From an uncultured Desulfobacterales bacterium (GTDB lineage: Bacteria; Desulfobacterota; Desulfobacteria; Desulfobacterales; G020354645): a DNA stretch of 11,010 nt. A program made the position numbers and the translations under genes. Shown one piece after another: positions 1-5,960 of this stretch; position 1 is the first letter of the stretch, and every line of letters starts with the position of its first letter. Location: contig CAMYNZ010000156.1 of NCBI GenBank assembly GCA_947259865.1, forward strand, positions 1 through 11,010, given 5' to 3'. Under the pieces are notes generated by a model that did not search any database, had not been told where the DNA came from, and saw nothing but the letters and a program-made list of their open reading frames with translations.

Positions 1-110
1 CCTCTTTTACGACCTCTTTTGGGGCGGCCGCTTCCTTTACCCCTTTGGCCTCTTTTACGACCTCTTTTGGGGTGGCCGCTTCTTTGATCCCTCTGGCCTC
101 TTTTACGACC
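1..110. repeat. 48-bp in-frame tandem repeat
   Basis: Two full 48-bp units (1-48 and 49-96) and the first 14 bases of a third (97-110) are visible; each begins CCTCTTTTACGACC. The units differ at only a few positions. The array lies inside the Rho_N-domain gene and encodes 16 residues per unit, so copy-number change would keep the frame. It continues past the left edge, so the total copy number is unknown. Confidence 0.9.
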
Positions 111-238
111 GCCAACAGTTCGGCCTTTTTCATTGCATGGACACCGGTGATTTCAGGTATGGCCTTGGCCAGCTCCCTGAGTTGGACGGCGGTCATTTTT
201 TCCAAAGGCTTATCGGTTTCCTTTTTCTTGTCTGCCAT
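1..238 (-). CDS. Rho_N-domain protein with Lys/Glu/Ala repeats (partial)
   Basis: This is the first 79 codons of a gene that runs off the left edge. The ATG at 236-238 is preceded by a strong Shine-Dalgarno, AAGGAG, about 11 bases upstream. After a charged leader (MADKKKETDKPLEK), residues 15-48 read MTAVQLRELAKAIPEI and continue to KKAELLAVVKE. This has the helix-loop-helix pattern of the Rho_N / SAP-like nucleic-acid-binding motif found at the N-terminus of transcription terminator Rho and in small stand-alone proteins. From about residue 44 the protein becomes a 16-residue repeat (VVKEAKGVKEAAAPKE type), rich in Lys, Glu and Ala and probably helical or disordered. A true Rho would show RNA-binding and ATPase domains later, outside this window. 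A stand-alone nucleic-acid-binding protein with a repetitive tail seems more likely. The domain call rests on pattern recognition only. Confidence 0.7.
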   Translation of the reverse strand, partial: MADKKKETDKPLEKMTAVQLRELAKAIPEITGVHAMKKAELLAVVKEARGIKEAATPKEVVKEAKGVKEAAAPKEVVKE

Positions 239-337
239 CTTCGGTAAATCTCCTTTCTTAGTTCCCGTCAGAATGCATCCCCGTCGGGCTGCGAAGCAGC
301 TCAACCTGGATATTTTAACCCGAGCCAATGAAGCTCC

Positions 338-353
338 CCGCAGCAAGCTGCGG
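338..353. repeat. Perfect short hairpin CCGCAGC-AA-GCTGCGG
   Basis: Seven-base arms are separated by AA, and the sequence reads the same on both strands apart from the loop. It lies 100 bases upstream of the Rho_N start codon. No T-run follows on either strand, so it is not a classical terminator. It could be a dispersed palindromic repeat or an mRNA leader stem. Confidence 0.6.
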
Positions 354-504
354 TAAATCAGAGCAGAATTGTGCCCTAGCCTAACCCGCCTAAGCTCTGA
401 TGAGTTTCCGCCTTCGTCAAGACTTCGTCGTGACAGATCGGCGCTTTCTACCTTGCCTTCTTCAGTTGGGTCGTAGCCTTTGGCGAAGACCAATCATTCC
501 TGCA

Positions 505-528
505 GTCCGCCAAAGAACTATGGCGGAC
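505..528 (+). repeat. Dispersed 24-bp palindromic repeat, copy 1
   Basis: An 8-base arm GTCCGCCA, an 8-base loop AAGAACTA and the arm TGGCGGAC form a perfect hairpin. The flanks are also shared with the copy at 8384-8407: CCTGCA before and a G-rich stretch after. The element is intergenic. Confidence 0.85.
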
Positions 529-562
529 AGGGTATTCAGTCGAAGGCGAATAAACCACAAGC

Positions 563-591
563 GGGGGCTGGCAAGCCCCCGGGGGGTTTTT
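563..591 (+). terminator. Terminator-like stem and T-run (weak)
   Basis: A 7-bp stem GGGGGCT/AGCCCCC with loop GGCA is followed by G6 and then T5 on the plus strand. The T-run is separated from the stem by six G residues, and no plus-strand gene lies upstream, so a working intrinsic terminator is doubtful. It may belong to the repeat-rich region, or end an unseen plus-strand transcript. Confidence 0.25.
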
Positions 592-622
592 AATATATTC
601 TATTAAATTACTGCTGCGTTGG

Positions 623-638
623 TCGGCTTGCAAGCCGA
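623..638. repeat. Perfect 16-bp palindrome TCGGCTTGCAAGCCGA
   Basis: A fully self-complementary 16-mer lies 95 bases beyond the slipin stop codon. On the plus strand it is followed by GTTTTCTT. As an RNA it could form only a tight stem with a very small loop. It may be a protein-binding palindrome or part of the local repeat cluster; function unknown. Confidence 0.5.
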
Positions 639-732
639 GTTTTCTTACTGAACGGCCTGCCTAAAAGCAGGGATTCATAAACTATTTTTCTTCGACCTGT
701 CAACCATTATAGGTGAAATTGACAATGTTGGC

Positions 733-1494
733 CTATTCTATGCTGTCTTTGCCAAACATCTTTAAAAAAGGCTTAAAAAGTTCAAGGGGAACCGGAAAAA
801 TCGTGGTGGTGTTGGTCTCGGCCGACATCTCGGATACGGTCTGTAAATACCTGAGTTGCAGTGCCGTGGGATGTCCTTCAATGATCGTTGATGCTTCCGC
901 CAGCTTGGAGGCGGCCTGAAATTCGCCTTCCGCATTGATGACTTTGGCCCGCCGCTCCCTCTCAGCCTCTGCCTGTCGTGCCATGGCTCGCTGCATTTCC
1001 TGGGGCAAGTCAATGTGTTTCAGCTCCACATTGGCGACCTTTATACCCCACGGGTCCGTGTGGGTATCCAGTATCTCCTGCAATTCGGCGTTGATCTTTT
1101 CCCTTTCGGCCAGAAGGTCATCCAGTTCGGCCTGGCCGCATACACTTCGTATGGTCGTCTGGGCCAGCTGGGACATGGCATAACTGTAATTTTCTACCTC
1201 GATGATGGCTTTAATCGGATCTACAACTCTAAAATAAATTACGGCGTTGACCTTGACCGAAACATTGTCCCGGGTAATAACATCCTGCGGATCCACATCC
1301 AGCGCTACCAATCGCAGGCTGACCCGCATCATTTTATCTATCACCGGGATCAAAATGATCAGTCCGGGGCCTTTGGCGGCGAGGACCCGTCCCAGCCGAA
1401 ATATCACACCCCGTTCATATTCATTTAAGATTCGTATCGCGGCCGAAAGAAAGAAAAGTACAAGAATAACGATGGCAATAACGGTAAATAGCAT
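733..1494 (-). CDS. SPFH/band 7 membrane protein (slipin, stomatin-like)
   Basis: A 253-residue protein of the slipin (stomatin/prohibitin-like) family, thought to form membrane-bound oligomeric scaffolds. An N-terminal hydrophobic anchor spans about residues 1-20. The SPFH domain follows, with family-typical stretches [13 protein letters not shown] (24-36), a GPG turn (42-44), [16 protein letters not shown] (65-80) and [18 protein letters not shown] (147-164). A charged Ala/Glu/Arg-rich helix (about 167-203) likely forms a coiled coil for oligomerisation. The C-terminal [13 protein letters not shown] (228-240) is the hydrophobic tail typical of slipins paired with NfeD; in the archaeal homologue this kind of region is the protease substrate. 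The start is supported by AAAGGAG six bases before the ATG. It lies 110 bp downstream of nfeD on the same strand, the usual order for this pair, so the two are probably co-transcribed and work in membrane quality control. Confidence 0.95.
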   Translation of the reverse strand: MLFTVIAIVILVLFFLSAAIRILNEYERGVIFRLGRVLAAKGPGLIILIPVIDKMMRVSLRLVALDVDPQDVITRDNVSVKVNAVIYFRVVDPIKAIIEVENYSYAMSQLAQTTIRSVCGQAELDDLLAEREKINAELQEILDTHTDPWGIKVANVELKHIDLPQEMQRAMARQAEAERERRAKVINAEGEFQAASKLAEASTIIEGHPTALQLRYLQTVSEMSAETNTTTIFPVPLELFKPFLKMFGKDSIE

Positions 1495-1604
1495 ATCACA
1501 CTCCTTTGTTCATTGGTTATACCCAACGCAATTGCGTGTCAAAAATTATGTAAAAACGGATTCTAGCAACAGCCCGTTTATTACTATATATGCAGATTTC
1601 CTTT

Positions 1605-2906
1605 TCAACCATTTGACGATTCCACATGGGGTTCAACATCAAGGACAAGGTTGACGACCTCAACCACACGAACTTTGGTGCCCTCGGATATCGGCTCTTT
1701 AGCCTTTGCGTTCCACAGCTCTCCGTGTACAAATACTTTGCCTTCGGGTTTAATTGACTTTTTTACGATCCCGATCTCTCCGATAAGACCGGTAGACCCG
1801 GTTTTCGGTTTGGTTACCTGGGCCCGAAAAACCAGCGTTGCCACAAAAACAAAAAATCCTGAAATCAAAACGATTGTGGGTATAAACACCCCCCATGAAA
1901 GCTTGAATTCCGGGGTGGTGGTTTCAAAAAGCATCACCGAGCCCAACAGCAGCGATACGATGCCGGCTATGCTCAAAAGCCCGTAGCTGGTGATTTTCAT
2001 CTCCATGATGAATAAAACAATCGCCAGTAAAATCAGCAGAATACCGGCATAGTTAACCGGCAGAGTCTGCAGAGCGAAAAATGCCAGAATCAGCGAAATC
2101 CCGCCGATGACCCCCGGGAATATGGCACCGGGATGCGAGAGTTCGAAATAAAGCCCGGCCAGTCCTATCATCAGCAGAATATAGGCGATATTGGGGTTGC
2201 TAATGGTTTTTAAAACCTTTGTTCGTAGACTTTCTTCCAGTATTATCTGTTTGGCATCCGCAAGCTTCAGCACCCCTTTGTCTTTGATGTTGCGCCCATT
2301 AATCTGCTTGATGAGATCATCCAGATCGCTGGCAATGATATCGATGATATTTTCTTTCAGGGCTTCGGTCTCTGTCACCGCCACGCTCTCACGGATCGCT
2401 TTTTCAACCCATTCCGCATTTCGGCCTCTTTTTTCGGCAACACTTTTAGCATGGGCGACCATATCGTTGACAACCTTGTCGGACATGGTTTTGTCTATCT
2501 TTTTGCCGCCGATACCTACCGGATGGGCCGCTCCGATATTGGTCCCCGGTGCCATGGCGGCAATATCGGCCGCCATGGTAATCATTACACCGGCAGAAGC
2601 CGCCCGGGCGCCGCCGGGAGCGACATAGACAATCACCGGAATTCGGCTGGCAAGTATGGCTTTTATAATGATGCGCATCGATTCAGCCAGACCTCCCGGT
2701 GTGTCCATTTCTATAATCAGGCAGGCTGCATTTTCATCATTGGCTTTTTCAATACCCCTTTCTAAAAAATCAGCCACACCCGGGCTGATGGCATCGTTCA
2801 CTTTCACTATATAGATTTCATTTTGAGCTGTGTGGCCGGTATTGGAATACAATGACAGATACACGAACAAAGTCAACACCAGTGTATTAATGATTACTTT
2901 TTTCAT
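1605..2906 (-). CDS. nfeD: NfeD family membrane serine protease (long, ClpP-class)
   Basis: A 433-residue long-form NfeD. Residues 1-27 are a signal peptide ending near HTA. Residues 30-210 form a ClpP-like protease domain with EMDTPGGLAESM (66-77) and PGGARAASAGVMI (97-109). By comparison with the archaeal PH1510 protease, the nucleophile is Ser104 in AASAG and the general base is Lys154 in AHAKSVAEKRGRN; both are present. Several membrane segments follow (about 238-254, 262-281, 286-302, 309-326, 338-360). A soluble C-terminal OB-fold-like NfeD domain covers about 368-427 (GLIGEIGIVKKSIKPEGKVF onward). The length and domain order match full-length members, so the gene appears intact. The Shine-Dalgarno before ATG 2904-2906 is weak (TAGGT). 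With the slipin just downstream it forms the well-known NfeD-SPFH pair, in which the protease is thought to cleave the slipin C-terminus. Confidence 0.95.
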   Translation of the reverse strand: MKKVIINTLVLTLFVYLSLYSNTGHTAQNEIYIVKVNDAISPGVADFLERGIEKANDENAACLIIEMDTPGGLAESMRIIIKAILASRIPVIVYVAPGGARAASAGVMITMAADIAAMAPGTNIGAAHPVGIGGKKIDKTMSDKVVNDMVAHAKSVAEKRGRNAEWVEKAIRESVAVTETEALKENIIDIIASDLDDLIKQINGRNIKDKGVLKLADAKQIILEESLRTKVLKTISNPNIAYILLMIGLAGLYFELSHPGAIFPGVIGGISLILAFFALQTLPVNYAGILLILLAIVLFIMEMKITSYGLLSIAGIVSLLLGSVMLFETTTPEFKLSWGVFIPTIVLISGFFVFVATLVFRAQVTKPKTGSTGLIGEIGIVKKSIKPEGKVFVHGELWNAKAKEPISEGTKVRVVEVVNLVLDVEPHVESSNG

Positions 2907-3007
2907 GATGATAATTACCTATTTAAAGATTTGTTTTAGCCGGAGGCTTCTTTGACAGGGAATACCCCGGCAGTGACCATGGGTGAGAGTCAAAAAATTG
3001 GGTTTGT

Positions 3008-3733
3008 TCAGGTTTTACCCTTTTTATGCATCTCACTGGAAATTCCCATCTCTGCCATCAGCTTTTTTATATCTTCCCAGACATCTCGCTTTTTATCGGG
3101 GTTGCGCAGCAGAAAAGCCGGATGAAAGGTGGGCATTAGTTTTACTCCTTTATAATCATGGAAGCGTCCCCTGAGTTTTGATATGGGCAAGGTGGTTTCA
3201 AGCAGTGTCCGGGCGGCGAAACTTCCCAGCGCCACGATAAAGTCCGGGTCAATGGCTTTGAGTTGGCGAGCCAGAAACGGCGAACAGGTTTTTATTTCAT
3301 CGGCCCCAGGATCCCGGTTGCCGGGTGGACGGCATTTTATAATATTACAAATATACACCTGCTCCCGGTTCAGTGTCATAGCCTCAATTATTCTGGTCAG
3401 CATCTGACCGGCTGCGCCGACAAAGGGCTCACCTTTGCGATCTTCGTCAAAGCCCGGACCTTCGCCCACAAAAACCAGCCTGGCCCCGGGATTTCCGGTG
3501 CCGAATACGATGTTGTTACGATGCTTTGAAAGTTGACAACGCCGGCAATCACCCAGATCCGCTTGTATGTCTTCCAACGTCTCTTTTAGACCCACCGGTG
3601 CTTTTTGCCATCTGGTAAGTGTTGCAAGACTTTGGTTGGAGCAATCAAATCCTTTCCAACCGGCATCAGCCAGCAAACGCAAGGCGTGGGTGATGTCTTC
3701 CAGCGTTTCGGAAACCCGGGTTTTTGAATCCAT
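3008..3733 (-). CDS. Family 4 uracil-DNA glycosylase (4Fe-4S)
   Basis: Removes uracil from DNA, starting base-excision repair of deaminated cytosine. Numbered from ATG 3733 (241 residues), four cysteines suit the 4Fe-4S cluster of families 4/5: C63 and C66 (CRRC), C134 (KCRPPGNRDP) and C150 (TCSPFL). The catalytic-pocket motif is GEGPGFDED (90-98), followed by GEPFVGAAG and the second conserved motif HPAFLLRNP (204-212). The domain ends about 20 residues before the C-terminus. The roughly 60-residue N-terminal extension before CRRC is common in bacterial members. An upstream in-frame TTG at 3767-3769 would add 12 residues; I prefer the ATG, but neither has a well-spaced Shine-Dalgarno, so the start is uncertain. 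It lies between coaBC and nfeD on the same strand, about 100 bp from nfeD, with no obvious functional link to either. Confidence 0.93.
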   Translation of the reverse strand: MDSKTRVSETLEDITHALRLLADAGWKGFDCSNQSLATLTRWQKAPVGLKETLEDIQADLGDCRRCQLSKHRNNIVFGTGNPGARLVFVGEGPGFDEDRKGEPFVGAAGQMLTRIIEAMTLNREQVYICNIIKCRPPGNRDPGADEIKTCSPFLARQLKAIDPDFIVALGSFAARTLLETTLPISKLRGRFHDYKGVKLMPTFHPAFLLRNPDKKRDVWEDIKKLMAEMGISSEMHKKGKT

Positions 3734-3849
3734 AGACCCTACTTGAATGCTGCCCGCTTTCAAGCACAAGCGATTGCAGGACTGTGTTAACGATTTTTTG
3801 GAAAACGTGAATTTGTGAACAGCAGTATCTATTTTTCCCCGTATCAGTT

Positions 3850-3881
3850 AAAGGGTTGGAGAGTTTTTCCTCCCAACCTTT
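3850..3881. repeat. Imperfect inverted repeat between coaBC and the UDG gene
   Basis: AAAGGGTTGGAG and CTCCCAACCTTT flank a short AGTTTTTC centre. The arms pair over about 11 bases with a one-base offset. Neither strand carries a T-run after the stem, so it is not a standard intrinsic terminator; it could be a Rho-independent pause or a 3'-end stabilising stem. Together with the palindrome at 3905-3928 it is the main content of the roughly 275-bp gap between the two genes. Confidence 0.45.
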
Positions 3882-3904
3882 GATGCTAGCGGAATGAATT
3901 ATCA

Positions 3905-3928
3905 GTCCGCCAAAGTACGGTGGCGGAT
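3905..3928 (+). repeat. Dispersed 24-bp palindromic repeat, copy 2 (divergent)
   Basis: GTCCGCCA, loop AAGTACGG, then TGGCGGAT. It has the same 8-8-8 geometry as the copies at 505-528 and 8384-8407. The last base forms a G-T wobble pair and the loop differs. It is followed by CTGAATGC, resembling the GGGAATGC beside copy 3. It lies about 80 bp beyond the coaBC stop. Confidence 0.75.
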
Positions 3929-4008
3929 CTGAATGCATTAGGCAGCGTTGATAAAGAACCGGCGGCAACACCCTTCCGATTCCTGAGAAATTTTACAATC
4001 AACCAGGC

Positions 4009-5235
4009 TTAACCCTTACCGCCGGTATTCCGGGACAAGATGTCCAGATTCGCAATTCTATCCAAAAGTGTGTGGGCGACATCGTCTTTATCCATTTGCG
4101 GCAGTGCTTCTATTCTTCCGTCCCTGTAAAGCAGGGTTACGCTGTTGGTGTCCGTCCCGAATCCGGAACCGGGGTGTCCCAAAAGATTGGCGGCAATAAT
4201 ATCAAGGTTTTTTTCAGCCAGCTTTTTTTTGGCATTTTTTTCAAGATCTTCGGTTTCAGCCGCAAAACCTACCAGAATTTGATCCTTTTTGCGAGAACCC
4301 AATTCTTTTAAAATATCCTGGGTCTTCTGGGTTTCAACCATCAACCGGCTGTCACCTTTTTTGATCTTTTGGCCGGCCGCCTCTTTGGGCTTGAAATCGG
4401 ATACGGCTGCGGTTTTTATAATAATATGATTGTCTTCCATGTGTTTGAATACATGGCGGGCCATTTCCTCCGCTGTTTGGACCCTGATCACATTCACATT
4501 TAAAGGATCCCCCAAATGGCTGGGACCTGTAATAAGCGTAACCTCAGCGCCTCTTTGCTCGGCGGCCCTGGCAACCGAAAATCCCATCTTGCCGGACGAA
4601 GGATTACTGATGAATCGCACAGGATCGAAGGGCTCTTGTGTCGGTCCGGCGGTTACAAGCACGCGTTTATCTTTATAATCTTTGTGAGCCAGATGACCCA
4701 CAAGCCGGTCCAAAATAACTTCCGGATCGGGTAGACGCCCCGGTCCGGTGGTACCGCAGGCCAATTCACCGGAACCCGGTTCTAAGACATAATACCCATC
4801 ACCCCTTAATATTTCAAGGTTGCGCTGCACGGCCGGGCTCTCGTACATGTGGGTATTCATGGAAGGGCATAGACACACCGGCGAGGTCACTGCCAGCATC
4901 AAGGTGCTCAGGGCATCATCGGCAATCCCGTTGGCAAGTTTTCCGATCATATTGGCAGTAGCCGGTGCTATAATAACCGCATCCGCCTCCCTGGCCCAAT
5001 CAATATGGCGAATTGCGGCATCATTGCTTTCTGCAAAAAGACTGGAACAGACCGATTGCCCGGATAAAGCCTCAAAGCTCAGCGGACCGACGAAGGCCAG
5101 GGCATTGCGTGTCACAATCACCTTGACACTGGCGCCCTGCTTTTTGAAAAGCCTCAATAGCTCAATGCTTTTGTAGGCGGCAATGCCCCCGCAAACACCG
5201 AGAATTAAATTTTTGTTTTTAAGTCGATTCGTCAT
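4009..5235 (-). CDS. coaBC: Bifunctional phosphopantothenoylcysteine decarboxylase / phosphopantothenate-cysteine ligase
   Basis: Catalyses two consecutive steps of coenzyme A synthesis: CTP-dependent joining of cysteine to 4'-phosphopantothenate (CoaB), then FMN-dependent decarboxylation to 4'-phosphopantetheine (CoaC). Numbered from ATG 5235 (408 residues; E. coli Dfp is 406), the CoaC half starts NLILGVCGGIAAYKSIELLR. It has catalytic His77 (HIDWAREAD), the PSMNTHMY motif (124-131) and the flap Cys160 in ACGTTGPGRLP. The CoaB half starts near residue 190 with RVLVTAGPTQEPFDPVRFIS, Asn211 in SNPSSGKMG, then TAAVSDFKPKEAAGQKIKK with the conserved lysine at about 290. All key residues are present. 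Upstream in-frame starts (ATG 5250, TTG 5283) would add 5 or 16 residues not seen in the family, and no start has a clear Shine-Dalgarno. It lies 120 bp downstream of the lipoprotein gene, perhaps in the same transcript. Confidence 0.96.
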   Translation of the reverse strand: MTNRLKNKNLILGVCGGIAAYKSIELLRLFKKQGASVKVIVTRNALAFVGPLSFEALSGQSVCSSLFAESNDAAIRHIDWAREADAVIIAPATANMIGKLANGIADDALSTLMLAVTSPVCLCPSMNTHMYESPAVQRNLEILRGDGYYVLEPGSGELACGTTGPGRLPDPEVILDRLVGHLAHKDYKDKRVLVTAGPTQEPFDPVRFISNPSSGKMGFSVARAAEQRGAEVTLITGPSHLGDPLNVNVIRVQTAEEMARHVFKHMEDNHIIIKTAAVSDFKPKEAAGQKIKKGDSRLMVETQKTQDILKELGSRKKDQILVGFAAETEDLEKNAKKKLAEKNLDIIAANLLGHPGSGFGTDTNSVTLLYRDGRIEALPQMDKDDVAHTLLDRIANLDILSRNTGGKG

Positions 5236-5319
5236 GTCGTAGATAACCATTTGTAAGCACCGGGGGATAATCCTGACGCTCAATTAACAACCATCCCCAG
5301 ACCAAATGATATTACCTGA

Positions 5320-5354
5320 ACCTTGCACGAGTCGGAGGATTTCATATGCAAGGT
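5320..5354. repeat. 8-bp inverted repeat before coaBC
   Basis: ACCTTGCA (5320-5327) and TGCAAGGT (5347-5354) are exact inverse copies separated by 19 bases. The repeat begins directly after the lipoprotein stop codon and lies about 85 bases upstream of the coaBC start. No T-run follows. It could be a leader stem or a protein site; the evidence is the symmetry alone. Confidence 0.4.
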
Positions 5355-5355
5355 A

Positions 5356-5841
5356 TTAATTCGAACCGGTTGTGCTGGGCCGCATCGAAGGGGCCACCCA
5401 GATTTCCACCCGGGTATTGTAGTCAAAACCGCTCTGGGTAATATTAATGACACACCAACGGTTAGCCTTTTGAAACAGCAGCATGGTGCGTTCGGATTTA
5501 AATGAACTGATTAAACGCCAATTATCTTTGCGCATGTTTTTTTCAAAAAAAGTAATCAGGGAGTCAAGCTCAATCCTGGCCTTCAAGGTTAGCAATCCGG
5601 CAGTAACACCGGATGCCTGATATATGAAAGATTCATCTCGGTCGACTTTTAGTTCTCCGGGAATCAGGACATCCTTGAACTCATAATACAGAGGCGCCTT
5701 TCCCTTTTTTTTAACGCTGCGCTTTGCGGGCGGGCCCTCTTTCCCACCGGACAATACGGAACATCCGGCTGATATCAATAATACCGCTGCCGAAAGGCAT
5801 ATTACTGCCAGCAGCATATTGCCCTGCTTTTTTATGATCAT
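5356..5841 (-). CDS. Small lipoprotein of unknown function
   Basis: A 161-residue predicted lipoprotein. The N-terminus has basic residues (MIIKKQG), a hydrophobic core and the lipobox LISAGC, giving lipidation and cleavage at Cys27. A Ser/Gly/Lys-rich linker (28-48) leads to a small globular domain (about 49-153) with YYEFKDVLIPGELKVDRDES, then RIELDSLITFFEKNM, DNWRLISSFKSERTMLLFQK, WCVINIT and TRVEIWVAP. The alternating pattern suggests a compact alpha/beta fold. Similar small lipoproteins occur in deltaproteobacteria, from memory, but I cannot assign a named family or function. The start is well fixed: GGAGG lies seven bases before the ATG. A good promoter (5889-5916) drives it, with an inverted repeat in the promoter spacer suggesting control. 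coaBC follows 120 bp later. Ser46-Ser48-type sorting signals are not obvious, so inner or outer membrane location is open. Confidence 0.85.
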   Translation of the reverse strand: MIIKKQGNMLLAVICLSAAVLLISAGCSVLSGGKEGPPAKRSVKKKGKAPLYYEFKDVLIPGELKVDRDESFIYQASGVTAGLLTLKARIELDSLITFFEKNMRKDNWRLISSFKSERTMLLFQKANRWCVINITQSGFDYNTRVEIWVAPSMRPSTTGSN

Positions 5842-5888
5842 ACCCTTACCTCCATCTCTTAGCCACGGGTGGGATCCTTAATTATTTA

Positions 5889-5916
5889 AATATACAGATA
5901 ATTTCTGTATTGTCAA
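5889..5916 (-). promoter_or_regulatory. Sigma70-type promoter of the lipoprotein gene
   Basis: On the minus strand a perfect -35 TTGACA (5911-5916) is followed after 16 bases by -10 TATATT (5889-5894, five of six consensus positions). Transcription would begin near 5882, leaving a leader of about 40 bases that contains the GGAGG ribosome-binding site. It is the best promoter match in the window and probably drives the lipoprotein gene and perhaps coaBC. Confidence 0.65.
5892..5910. promoter_or_regulatory. Operator-like inverted repeat inside the promoter spacer
   Basis: ATACAGA-TAATT-TCTGTAT is a perfect 7-5-7 inverted repeat of 19 bp. It fills the spacer between the -35 and -10 boxes and overlaps the -10 by three bases. 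This placement is typical of a repressor operator for a dimeric helix-turn-helix regulator (MarR, TetR or GntR type). No regulator gene lies in the window, so the partner is unknown. It is not a LexA box, whose half sites face the other way (CTGT...ACAG). Confidence 0.5.
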
Positions 5917-5960
5917 TTCACGGCTTCAGTTGCAGTCAGAAAGGTTTAACCGGGTTGGCG

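Larger units (their letters stand above)
239..732. other. Hairpin-rich intergenic region without a supported gene
   Basis: This 494-bp gap separates the slipin gene (ends at 733) from the Rho_N gene (starts at 238), both on the minus strand. It holds several inverted repeats: GCTGC-GAA-GCAGC at 288-300; CCGCAGC-AA-GCTGCGG at 338-353; a GTCCGCCA palindrome at 505-528; a GC-rich stem at 563-580 followed by G6T5; the perfect palindrome TCGGCTTGCAAGCCGA at 623-638; and CCTGC-CTAAAA-GCAGG at 656-671. Open frames here run through these repeats and lack ribosome-binding sites, so I call no gene. The two leftmost hairpins would lie in the 5' leader of the Rho_N gene if its promoter is upstream of them. 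Confidence 0.6.

Noticed and set aside
1..110. CRISPR array at the left edge
   Set aside because: The 48-bp units are contiguous with no unique spacers and are in-frame protein-coding repeats.
448..633. 61-residue minus-strand frame containing a [15 protein letters not shown] stretch
   Set aside because: The stretch is simply the translation of the palindromic repeat (the same peptide appears from the copy at 8384-8407), and there is no ribosome-binding site.
5892..5910. LexA (SOS) box as explanation of the inverted repeat before the lipoprotein
   Set aside because: The half sites are ACAG...CTGT, the reverse of the CTGT...ACAG arrangement of the Gram-negative LexA box.
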